Positions 20,900 to 30,859 of a DNA stretch of 64,000 nt are shown here, piece by piece. The DNA lies in assembly GCA_022495005.1 (NCBI GenBank), contig JAGYXB010001072.1, positions 992,001 to 1,056,000 on the forward strand. Direction: 5' to 3'. The notes below the pieces were generated by a model that worked only from the letters and a program-made list of their open reading frames with translations, made no database searches and was not told where the DNA came from. Both the position numbers and the translations under genes were made by a program. Origin of the DNA: Rhyacophila brunnea. Taxonomy: Eukaryota; Arthropoda; Insecta; Trichoptera; Rhyacophilidae. Position 1 is the first letter of the stretch; each line of letters opens with the position of its first letter.

Positions 20900-21835
20900 G
20901 TTGTGGTTTAATTCACGTAGTTTCATAAAATTGTAAAATGAAGCGATTTAGCAATTTTCTAATATAACAATTATTATTGGATTCCGGTACAACGAAAACG
21001 TAAACTCAGAAAATATACGTATAATGTCACCCAAGCACTCGTTTATCAAAGTGACGTAATCGCCGAATGGCGAGCAATGTAGTCGTACCAACGCACCAGC
21101 ACAAATATAATGTTACCCGTACACAAAAATTTTTACAGAATAATCCGAATGTAATATTTGGTTATTTTTGTTTTTGGTTACCGCAAAAATATTTTAAGCA
21201 TAACGTCAATTATTTTAAATGTAAAAATACATTTATTTAATTATTTGAACCATACCATACTTTTCGTAATGCATAAAAACCAGATTATTATTAATAGTAT
21301 TATTGCTCTGAGATCCATATTTTGTTTTACACAAAGAGCAGTCGTCAATCTCCTTGGTTTTACATAATAAAATCAGATTTAAAATCGCTTTGGTTTATAT
21401 TATGCTTTTCACTAAAAAGTACCTACTGCAAAATAATTTTAAATTCACGTTTTAATTTTTATGGAACAAATTTAACACTGCTAAAAATAATTCCTGTTTT
21501 TCTCCGAATTTATTTCAGCACTTTCAGCACTACACAGAAAAAGTTTTTTGTTTTGTAAAATGTTTAGTTTGGCATTATAAAATTATAAAGGCTGTCAATG
21601 ATCAGATTGTTGAGAGACAATAACCGCACAACAATAAAATCGTGTTGCACCCACGAACCACTTCTTTTACATCATTATACAATTAGGTACCTACCTAGAA
21701 TTTAGATCTTCCTTTCAAAGTTAATATTAAATAAACCTTTTCGCGGTACACCGAGGAAAAAACTTATGATGATCTAAGATTTTTTTCAAACTCGTTATTA
21801 TTTCGGCTGAAAGAAATACCTTACCATTACATCAC
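20900..21835. other. AT-rich region upstream of CNOT9, probable promoter side
   Basis: This 0.9 kb region starts at the CNOT9 5' end. CpG-containing sequence around 21045-21090 (GTGACGTAATCGCCGAATGG, CGAGCAATGTAGTCG) is the most promoter-like part, including a CRE-like TGACGTAA at 21052. No TATA box can be assigned with confidence. The rest is AT-rich and unannotated. Confidence 0.35.
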
Positions 21836-21839
21836 CATA

Positions 21840-22075
21840 TTCGACCTTAGAGGATCATTTATGGGCCTCTGTAAAGAGATTTTTGTTTTTATGAGAAATG
21901 GTTGTTGGTCATTTCCCAACCTATTAGGTCCATACTCTGGATCCAAATATAAGTGTATTAAAAAACAACAAGTGGATTTGGCACAAACAGCATGAAGACA
22001 TGGGATTCGAATCCGCGACCCACAACATTATAAGCCGACACGTTACCGCTCCACATCGTGGGCGTGAAAGCAATA
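21840..22075 (-). mobile_element. tRNA-derived SINE, reverse copy
   Basis: On the - strand it has a tRNA-like head (TGGAGCGGTAACGTGTCGGC, B-box GGATTCGAATCCCATG near 21998-22013) followed by a decayed form of the common tail (CCTAATAGGTTGGGAAATGACC, AGAGGCCCATAAATGATCC). It is more diverged than the copy at 2443, and the mid-portion is altered. Confidence 0.75.
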
Positions 22076-22105
22076 ACCAGATGTAATAAAGCATATTAGT
22101 GATAT

Positions 22106-22811
22106 CAGTGGCGAAGGGTGGAAGTAGGCTGTGTAGATCCGACATAAGTAGATACTGCACACTAAACTTTATCAGACATACTTACTTATTTTCATTGAAC
22201 TAGGAATACAAGTTACAGATGGTGTTGAATTTTAATAGTTTTTAAAGTTCAATTGAATCCTGCCTAAAGCAAAATGTAATATACATTACTCTTCTGCAAC
22301 ATCTTCTTGGCTACGCGTCTAGGCGCTGTTGTCGACTAAATGGGAGGAGCTTGTATGTTTATAATGGAAAGTGGGAGGAGCATGTTAGTTCACACTTTTA
22401 ACACGTAGCCAAGAAGATGTTGCTGATGAGTAGATAAAAAATATTATTCTTCTGTCTATAAAATATCAAAACACTCAAATCATACATAGTTTTAGATATT
22501 TTATAGATAGAAGAATAATTTTTATCTATTATGGTTTGGTTGCGTAAGGCTTAATTGAGTTTTAAAAACCAACTAAGACCACCTATAATTGGTACCTATT
22601 CTAAATTCGACGAAAACAAAAAAGTATGATTGAAAAGGTGTGTAATATTTTTGTCGTAACTCCACAGCGTACCTAAACTATTATCGTTTGGTTTATATCC
22701 ATCTGCAATTTGTACCTATTCTTAGTTCAATGAAAACAAACGAGTATGACCGAAGTTTAGTGTGCACTATTTATATCGGATCCCCATGGCCTAACTCCAC
22801 TCTTCGCTATT
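22106..22811. mobile_element. hAT-like MITE family M2, copy 1, about 706 bp
   Basis: The left end CAGTGGCGAAGGGTGGAAGT and the reverse of the right end (ATAGCGAAGAGTGGAGTTAGGC) are imperfect inverted repeats. The same termini bound a 573 bp copy at 60876-61448 that has an exact 8-base target duplication. Internal shared blocks include CACACTAAACTTT and a hairpin TCTATAAAATATC...GATATTTTATAGA (about 22455-22510). A separate hairpin unit (GCAACATCTTCTTGGCTACG at about 22299 and its complement at about 22406) is specific to this copy and looks like another inserted MITE. Confidence 0.75.
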
Positions 22812-23244
22812 ATTATTAGCTTATTTTTTATAAACATAGGTATACAAAAATATTAAAATAAATACCAGAGAAATTTTTGAAAACTGCATAACTACAGGCA
22901 AGTTCCATGTGAAGTGAAGAGACCATTTCTTTACACATGTCTGAAAAAGGTAGGACTTTGCCCTGTTGGTATCCAATGGTCTGTACTTTGCAAAGTTTAT
23001 CATTTTTCTGAGTTCATTTAATGATGTGGGAATTTAATCTGGTACCATTTTTTACCATGAGAAACTTTAATTGAAAATGAGAGCTTTTAAATTAAACTTT
23101 CAATCTAAGGCACTATTTCCGCATTTAGTCCAAGCACTAACTTAATATATGATGCAATGTGTTTGAAATTTGAACATATAAGGCCAATCGTCCTTTTAAT
23201 TTGTATCGTGGTTATTTCTACACTTTGAGAGAAGAAACAACGAG

Positions 23245-23465
23245 AGACGGCCACCTACGGTAGCTCAGCTTCAAAGTGTCCGTCTCTGAAGTCGTGGATT
23301 GTGGGCTCAACCCCGCGGATGGAAAAATACTCCATGCTATTTTTTCAATGCGCTTGATTCAATCCAATGGCCCAGAGTTGGGTGAATGACTAAAAACCAT
23401 TTCTCGTAAAAAGTCTTGTTAATATAACCTCCACTTTGCGAGGCCCGTATGCCCTGTTAAGGAGC
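23245..23465 (+). mobile_element. SINE with a different tRNA head and the shared tail
   Basis: The head (TACGGTAGCTCAGCTTCAAA, A-box-like; GTGGGCTCAACCCCGCGG, B-box-like) differs from the GTGGCCGYGCGGC head of the other SINEs. Its 3' part (CCATTTCTCGTAAAAAGTCT, GTTAATATAACCTCCACTTT, GCGAGGCCCGTATG) is the same tail. A modular SINE using the same LINE machinery explains this. Confidence 0.7.
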
Positions 23466-23883
23466 TAAACTTGTAAATATCTTTACAATATTTTAAACTA
23501 CAATATAAAATAACGGATAGTATTCGTACAGACTCAGGTAAACAAGTCGTTGCCATACCTGAATAACGTCGTTCAGCTGTTAAAACTTCCAATGTGACAA
23601 AGTTGACATTATACAGCATAGATAAAATAAATGTAGACTTGATTTTTTTTTACAAATCTATCATTTCGATACTAGGTATAGACCAACTAATATATCAAGT
23701 CTTCTACGTCACAGCGCTGCATGTGCTGCTATTGTTACGTTTCGTGGCTTTTGCGCGCTGATACTATTACGTCACGTTCTCTTTGTGTGTTGACTTGTCA
23801 TAGGGAGTGCAGTTAAAGACATGTATTTTCTTTTTTGTGGTATTGAAAAAATCGGCAATAACCTTCGTGGTGGAAGTAGGCTT

Positions 23884-24516
23884 ATGCTTAACTAGGGAAT
23901 CCAATCCCGAGCCAAAATTCTGATCCCGGGATTTCGGGATTACAATTTGACAATCCCGGGATCCCGGGACTGGTCCCGGGATTGGCATTTTTTCCACTGT
24001 TAATATAAAAATTTTATATTTACAAATAACATTGATAAAATCGGTCAAAAATAAATCTAGTATAATTTATATTATTTAAGTCATTTATTGTTAATATTGT
24101 ATATCTACGTTCAATCTTGGAAATACATAAGTTTAATGGAGTAAATAATATTGTAATATAAATAATAATGTGAATTTAATATGAGATTCCTATTTCTGAT
24201 AGTAAAGACTTAATGAATGGATTAGCGAGATTTAAAATAGTAAAGCAAATAATCATGGCGTACTTATGGCATAAATCTAATTAGTCAGCCAAATATGAAA
24301 CTGCCGTAAAACGTATGAGATCATGGTGGAATTACTTTGTTAAAAGTGCGAAGCATGTTATATTTTCGCTTTTATTTTATTTTCCATAAAAATTGATAAA
24401 AAAATCAATCCCGAAATCCCGGGATTATGTTTATCAATCCCGGGATTCATAGGTATCGAAAATAGCTCGGGATCCCGGGATTCGGGATCCCGGGATTGGA
24501 ATCCCTATGCTTAACT
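23884..24516. mobile_element. CCCGGG-rich hAT-like element, 613 bp, with perfect target duplication
   Basis: The element proper is 23894-24506, between AGGGAATCCAATCCCG and CGGGATTGGAATCCCT. The 10-base repeat ATGCTTAACT lies exactly on each side (23884-23893 and 24507-24516). Both ends carry clustered subterminal words of the type ATCCCGGGAT. The interior is AT-rich and non-coding. Such ends resemble hAT elements with TAGGGATTCCAATCCCGGG termini. hAT duplications are 8 bases, so two extra identical bases may be chance. The identical flanks suggest a recent insertion. Confidence 0.85.
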
Positions 24517-24625
24517 CATTTAGTGCTGACAACGCGACTGGCGCGTTTGCATTAGTTGGCCATTATATATAATTAACATAATAATTAAAAATTAATTAGC
24601 AGGTCAGCAGTGATTGTGACATATT
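24511..24625. repeat. small repeat R2, copy 2 (uninterrupted)
   Basis: It matches copy 1 (9770-10557) from TTAACTCATTTAGTGCTGAC through TTGGCCATTATATATAATTA to GGTCAGCAGTGATTGTGAC, but without the Tigger insertion. It begins inside the target duplication of the adjacent CCCGGG-rich element. Confidence 0.65.
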
Positions 24626-24639
24626 ATAATACGTCTTGG

Positions 24640-25735
24640 GGGGTTGAAAAATAAAATGACGCTTATATTTACTGACAGCATTTATTTGTTGTCAAAGCTA
24701 CAAAGTCCAAGCCTCTGGGTATGATAGGTGTGATGCAAAGAGCATATGTACAAAGTCTTTTGGATTTTTATTGTAATACATTTCATATGTGTCAACGTAG
24801 TTTCCACGTTTGACACTTCTAACTTGCATAAATTATAACTGATGCAAGTATTTTAGACATATTATGTCATTGAGACAAAGCCCTAAACTCCTCATTAGTA
24901 CGCGGGTTATGGTCGGTTAAAGTTCACATACTGACGCAATTCGGGCATATCTTATACTCCACTTTCGTTTCTTTGCATCCCACATTCCCCACATATACGC
25001 GCTGTATCATTTTGATAAATACTATGGACCGGTGATTTTTCAACGGGGTATAGTTACTATCTGTTAAAAAATTGCTAATACTTTTGTACACCTCAACTCC
25101 AGAATTGCACTCCAAATGGGACTGATTTGAAAGATGTATTCAACATCAAAAATACTCCGATAAACGAATATTGTATTTGATAGAATACATATTTCTTTTC
25201 TTCAATAATTGACGTTGGAAAATTGCTTTGGTCATCTTCTTAAAAATATTTTATCCTCTTTTACTTTGAAAAATAACGCTCATACACACACTATTGAAAT
25301 AGGTACTTACATAATATTGTAGAAATTGTTACAATGTAACGCTTTCGTTAAATAACTACTTCTCGTAGATTAGTATAAGTAGGTACCTACGTAAAAAGTT
25401 GTAGTATGTACATATTATGCAAAGGTTATTAATAGTATATCAGTTACTTACATTTAAAAGTTTACTTTGCTCTAGGCATAATACAATTATTTAATTTTTA
25501 AAGGTAAACTAATAATAAAATTGGTATTTGCATTTTGAGATTGCTGTACCTAAATTAATGATCACAATATTAGTCTAATCGATATTTTGATCGATTCAAT
25601 ATTATATGGCAAACAACGGAGCATTTACCTCATAACGCACGAAAAAATAATAATATAATAATTTGAAATATTACGCGGGAATCTTGTACCTACTTAATAA
25701 GCGTTTGTGAGTTGTTATTATTCGCGCCAGTCAAA
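24640..25735. other. AT-rich stretch, no gene seen
   Basis: Only short frames, including a 63-codon frame on the - strand (24924-25115) with no recognised family. Nothing else supported. Confidence 0.4.
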
Positions 25736-25783
25736 CACAGTGCAGTCGTGAAATGTCGTCTATGCTCGTAAGCTCGGATCGGG

Positions 25784-26067
25784 ATGGACAGTGTACCAAA
25801 TGAGGTAAATATTGCACAATTTACATAAAAGCACATTTATGGTAATTATACAGGTTATCGAATTGATTTTTTAAATTTATTAGCCGAGCTCGCGACATGC
25901 TCTTTGGGCCCGAAAACAATAATCACCGTGAAGTGACATATTATTTGGATTAGCTTCTAATTATTATTAGTTGCAATTATTGCGGATGGCAACTATCCTT
26001 TTTTCAGGTACCTGGCTGTAGTGAAAGCGCTTATGTTAGGTACCGTCTTCGCAAGGAGAAAGTTTAA
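25784..26067 (+). other. possible two-exon short ORF or 5' exon pair
   Basis: An ATG at 25784 gives Met-Asp-Ser-Val-Pro-Asn-Glu and meets a good donor (GAG|GTAAAT at 25805). A pyrimidine-rich acceptor (TTTTTTCAG, ending 26007) resumes in phase 0 as VPGCSESAYVRYRLRKEKV and stops at 26067. The first exon lies in a locally CpG-containing patch (25725-25790) that could be a promoter. The predicted product is only 26 residues and unrecognised. It may be a chance pairing, a 5' untranslated structure or a small-peptide gene. Confidence 0.2.
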
Positions 26068-26306
26068 AAACGCGCCAATTCCAAATGAAATCCAGCCGGT
26101 CTGCTTTGGTCAATCACTCACAATTATACATGTGCTATCAATATATTATTACCATCGTAACACTATAATATATTATACACTGATGGTTTTACTTAACGAT
26201 GTGGTCTCATATAAACGAACAGATGATAAAAACACAATTTTGACAAAATTGTCACATCGGAGGTTTTAACAATCTAACGACGATAAGCGGTATGTAAATC
26301 GCGGAA

Positions 26307-27166
26307 TTAAGGCGAAGTCTTCACTGAGCCTTTTTTAAAGAGGCCCCTAGCGGAAAAATACGAAGCTTGCAATTTGAGACATTTTTTTGATAATTTACAA
26401 TTTCAACTATATTAATAAATAAATATGTATCTGAAAACATTAAAAATAAAAATATTTTTTATTTTAAGTCAAAGACAAACTTACAATTGTAAAAAATGTA
26501 ATAAAATGTGAATTTGTTCTATCGGTCCGCACCCTATTATTACATATATTTTATAGTCATATTTATTATTAAAATTTAATTTATTAAGTTTTCTAAGCAT
26601 CACCTAAGCGATTTTTGACAAATTCATAGTTTTAATATTTTTTATATCTATTTTAAAAAACATCGATTTTTATAAAAAATATAAATGTGTATAACTTGAA
26701 ATCCTTTTTATTTATATCAAATCAATTATTTTTATAAATAAAATAAAATATTAATATAAATAAAAAGGATTTCAAGTTATACACATTATTTATATTTTTT
26801 ATAAAAATCGATGTTTTTTAAAATAGATATAAAAAATATTAAAACTATGAATTTGTCAAAAATCGCTTAGGTGATGCTTAGAAAACTTAATAAAGTAAAT
26901 TTTAGTACTAAATATGACTATAAAATATATGTAATAATAGGGTGCGGACCGATAGAACAAATTCACATTTTATTACATTTTTACAATTGTAAGTTTGTCT
27001 TTGACTTAAAATAAAAAATATTTTTATTTTTAATGTTTTCAGATACATATTTATTCATTAATACAGTTGAAATTGTAAATTATCAAAAAAATGTCTCAAA
27101 TTGCAAGCTTCGTATTTTTCCGCTAGGTGCCTCTTTAAAAAAGGCTCAGTGAAGACTTCGCCTTAA
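26307..27166. mobile_element. 852 bp foldback element (near-perfect palindrome) between TTAA sites
   Basis: The left arm (26311-26717, 407 bp) and right arm (26754-27162, 409 bp) are reverse complements with only scattered differences, separated by a 36-base loop. The outer ends read TTAA|GGCGAAGTCTTCACTGAGCC and its mirror, so TTAA sits on both sides, a piggyBac-type target. Example differences are GCCCCTAG against GCACCTAG near the ends. There is no coding capacity. A transcript through it would form one hairpin of about 400 bp. Confidence 0.93.
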
Positions 27167-27289
27167 TGGAATAATTTACTATTATATTATTCTAGTTAAG
27201 TAAAAATGAATTTATTTTGTATTTACTGCAGGCTAGTTTGAAAATTTAGTTAATATTAAAAGTCATTTGCAAATTCATTACATTTTAAT

Positions 27290-27470
27290 AGCACGGTCAG
27301 GATTTGCCATTCTCCCGTCGCAGGTTGTCAATGTGGGGGCGTCGCGACGCTGTAAAACGTTCCCTCCCGCAGTTGAAAGCCGGCAGCTTATGCCTCAGGA
27401 CGCGTCGCGACGACGAAATATCATTAACACCGGTGTAAAGTGTTTACGCGCGTTAATTTCACAAACACAA
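27290..27470. other. CpG-dense island with repeated GCGTCGCGACG palindromes
   Basis: In otherwise AT-rich DNA, this 180-base patch is GC-rich and full of CpG. It contains GCGTCGCGACGC (27339-27350) and CGTCGCGACG (27403-27412), both palindromic. A 68-codon frame covers it but has no recognised family. It could be a promoter or 5' exon of an unseen gene, or part of a repeat. Confidence 0.35.
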
Positions 27471-27479
27471 TAAAGACGA

Positions 27480-29020
27480 GATGCTCTTAAGTTCAACGTA
27501 ATATTACTAATATAAAACAATGCACAGCTTAAAAAAAACTCTTTTAAGTTTAAATAAATTAGTTACGTTGTAAAAATAAATGAAAACACTCAGATATATT
27601 CATAAAATATTCCCAATAATCGGCATAAAACTTATCATCTACTACCTACAATATTATACAATATTTTAAATTCTATTTTTTCATTCATCATGGTGTCCTT
27701 ATAACGTTATCAATAAATTACCTCATCGATTTATAATAGAACATCAGTCCGTGTGTTGTATGCAGATTAGAATATGCTCAGTTTTCTTTAATTATAATTT
27801 TGTAACAAGTACCTACGAACGTATATCGGTTGTCGGTAATTTTAATCGTCTGCAAGTAGGTATAAATACGGTAGGAGCAGAGACGTATTGATATGGCAGA
27901 CAGGGCAAATGCTTAGAGCGGCGAATGAGTGGGGGCGCCACGCCGGGTGCCCATTTTGTTGACATTCTGTGAATTTTGTACGTGCATTTGACACATTGCT
28001 ATGATTACGTATTATGATGACAACGACCCGTCCATCCAGTATTGGCAATGTCGACGAATTTCCTTCAGATCTGATTTAGCGATTTTTGAGCATTCGTTTG
28101 ATCGGTTCAATCAAATATCTGTGTTCGCAAATATATAAACCAACTGGAAACTTTGTTAAAAGTGATCTGTGGAAAGTTTTTATAAATGAATACATTTCAC
28201 TGTGATTATTTCTGACGCCTTTCCAGAATGCAGCTTTAGTAAAGTTTCAATAACTGAAGAATATGAAACTTTTAAATTAAGTAGGTAATTGAAATACTTT
28301 TGATATCTTACCGCAAAAAAAATATGGCCGCGTAACATTGAGATCAACAAAATAACGCGTTGTTAGTGGAGCATTACATACAGCAATGTTCCAATTTTAT
28401 TAGATTCAATAAGACCATCAGTTGGTTATTGATAGTTATCTGACAATAACACTGTCATTATTTATTATCACATATTTGATAGGTACGAACGACTTGATAC
28501 TTACGAGCACCTACCAGAATTTTGTATTTATAATTTACTATTACCTTTCTTTTGTTTTTCCTTTTTATTCCGATGGGTTTTATTACGTGTTTTAAAATAT
28601 TTTATTTAGAGATGAATTTGTTCTCAATACTATACGGCCATATATTTCGGATATAACAACTTATGATGAACTGTAGTAAATCCAACTGCATATGTAGAAA
28701 ATTTCGGATACAGTGCTCTCGAGCGTCGTATTTTTTGGGGGGTAATTTAAGCAATTTGTTTGCAATGCATAGATACTATCGATTAACGCACGGTGTTAAT
28801 TATTGCGCTTCGGGTTTTAACGACGTCTGTGAGCGTAGAAGAAGGAGAAAGATAATTTAGTATATGGAGATACCTACCGGAAAGGATTAAACACTTTCTA
28901 GGACCAACAATATACTGGCGAGGTTGTATATTTGGCTATAGTAAATTTAATTTGATGGTACTTACTCCTGATAAGACCGTGTTAAATAATTTAATAACAA
29001 AATATATACTATTACTAATA
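27480..29020. other. AT-rich stretch, no gene recognised
   Basis: A frame at 28663-28860 starts MNCSKSNCICRKFRIQCSRA, a Cys pattern (CxxxxCxCRKxxxxCS) also seen in repeat-derived proteins, but it has no support beyond that. A GC-richer patch at 27890-27960 (GGGGGCGCCACGCCGGG) looks like the end of some element, with no partner end found. Confidence 0.35.
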
Positions 29021-29029
29021 CGTCCTGAG

Positions 29030-29184
29030 TGGCAGCGTTCGGTGTAGCGTTGAGCGTTTTGTGCAACTCAAACGTATAACCGTGTGTGAAAATGTTCGTA
29101 GACAATGTCTTTTTTTTGTTATACATTTATACGGTTATACGTTTGAGTTGCGCATAACGCTCAACGCTGCGCCGAACGCTGGCA
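29030..29184. mobile_element. short foldback MITE, 155 bp
   Basis: Two 54-base arms (29030-29083 and 29131-29184) are reverse complements with about five mismatches (TGGCAGCGTTCGGTGTAGCG against TGCCAGCGTTCGGCGCAGCG). The spacer is about 47 bases. CTGAG follows both outer ends (29025-29029 and 29185-29189) and may be the target duplication. No coding capacity. The superfamily is uncertain. Confidence 0.75.
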
Positions 29185-29200
29185 CTGAGGCCTCACACTA

Positions 29201-29451
29201 AGGGTGACCGTAATGCTCCTGTTAGTTAATTTGAATACTGAAATTAAATACATTGTATTTATTTTAAATAATTAACACATTTTTTAAATTGTGAATTTTT
29301 CAAACATTGATTTGTCACCTTATAAAAACGTATTAAATTATATTTTAGTAATAAACGTATTTACACGCGTATTTATTAATTAATTTTTTTTAAAACATTT
29401 AAAGGTATTAAATTAGAGTTTTTGCTAAAATCGTTACTCTCACCCTTAAAT
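29201..29451. mobile_element. possible piggyBac-like MITE with AGGGTGA ends
   Basis: The left TAAGGGTGACCGTAA (from 29199) and right TTACTCTCACCCTTAA (ending 29451) are imperfect inverted repeats. The right end abuts TTAA, the left only CTAA. The interior is AT-rich and non-coding. Ends of this type occur in TTAA-specific elements, but one target site would have to be mutated. Confidence 0.4.
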
Positions 29452-29459
29452 ACGATTAT

Positions 29460-30600
29460 AAAACTAGCATTTTATATTTTCTTCCTCATTGTTTTAAATT
29501 TTGAAGGGTGGGCTCAAAAAATAAGTCTAGCGTTGTCATAAATATGCGTATACACCTATTTAATACAACTACTTTTAAGATATTAAATCTCTATCGTTTT
29601 GTGTCATTTATTATGTTAATGTCATCCGTTGCGGCCCATGGTGACACGGTAGCGTTCGGAAGGTCTATAGGCTGGGTCAGATCCAGGGTTATTATGTGGC
29701 CACCGTTCCATCTCTCCCCACCCTTTAAAGTGAAATTGATCGTCAAATATATACATAAAAACACTCCTGGATACGAGAAAAAGCATATATAGATAAATAC
29801 ATTTACCGACCCGTTTGGACAGCTTGATTGGTTTGGTACCTACACAAAAATCATGGTTCATATCGTTGGGTATATTTTTGGAAAAAAAAAATAATATTAT
29901 AGCTCAATTTGTTTGGTACCTAGGAATCTGGTTGTTTTAAAAAAAATGTATGAACAACGATTGTCCCCCGAGGCAGATCGAATTTCAGAACATTCCGCCA
30001 TTTTAAAAAGAAAACTTAGAACGGTTTTCTTTGGTGATATTATTATTGTTGAAAATGGAGGGTTTCTTCGACGAAATTGGCGGTTACAACAGCTATCAAT
30101 GTACATAGACGTGGGGTGTGGACGCTAATATTAAATATATTTATTCAGTGGACAGTATTGTGAACTATGACAATGACATAACAGTGATTGGCCAATGCCA
30201 CATAATACACACTACACAAAAATTATAAATAGTAAATTCAAATAAATAACTAATTCTAATATTTTTAGTAGGTACCTTTCTCACATTCCCATTTTGCCAA
30301 GACAGGTTTCATCTTGCGACATTATTATATTAATAAACCAATGGCTAAAAAGTAATATTGAATTTGTTTGTATCATTATCTCCTTTCGGACGTTGGGCAC
30401 AGTTTTTAAGCATTATATTGCAATTACATCTGACTCGAAAAATCATAAATCCACAAGCGAGTTCTTCTAACTGAACATGGCTTACTCTCAATTTACTTGA
30501 GCAGTGTTTACTAGAAATAACGCTTGACCACATTTACCAAAGTTGTAAATAAAACCGGAACCTTACCTTGGAACCCTGAAAATCCCTTACTTATCTAGGA
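29460..30600. other. intergenic stretch with an AT-rich and a moderate-GC part
   Basis: Overlapping frames of 60-95 codons on both strands (29508-29861, 29897-30128) show no recognised domains. The phrase GTTTGGTACCTA occurs twice (29831 and 29913). No function can be assigned. Confidence 0.35.
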
Positions 30601-30606
30601 ACCAGG

Positions 30607-30859
30607 CCCCAGACCTCGGACCCACGACGCTATAGGCCGACGCTTAATCCGCGCGGCCATCGTGGGTCTGGCAAGCACACATATTATTTTTCAATTTGTG
30701 TATGAGTCAGAGTATGGACCTAATAAGTGGAGCAAGTGGCTGACATCCATTTCTCGTAAAAACAAAAATCTGTTAATACAAACCTTCACTATGGGGAGGC
30801 CCATATGATCCTATTAGGATCGAACATGGTCGAAAGAAGAAAAAGAAAGACCCCAGACC
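30607..30859 (+). mobile_element. SINE with inverted tRNA head (twin-priming-like), with target duplication
   Basis: The insertion (30616-30850) is flanked by CCCCAGACC on both sides (30607-30615 and 30851-30859). Its 3' part is the usual tail in + orientation (GGGTCTGGCAAGCACACATA ... GGAGGCCCATATGATCC, then an A/G-rich end). Its first 45 bases are the tRNA-like head in reverse orientation (complement ATGGCCGCGCGGATTAAGCG). The B-box is lost at the junction. An inverted 5' segment between target repeats is what twin priming during LINE-driven insertion produces. Confidence 0.85.

Noticed and set aside
23767..24048. 93-codon open frame rich in Pro, Gly and Ser
   Set aside because: It is the translation of the CCCGGG-word end of a transposable element, not a protein.
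28663..28860. Cys-rich frame MNCSKSNCICRKFRIQCSRA
   Set aside because: The cysteine spacing recalls CRC-type or repeat-derived proteins, but there is no second motif, splice context or repeat end to support it.
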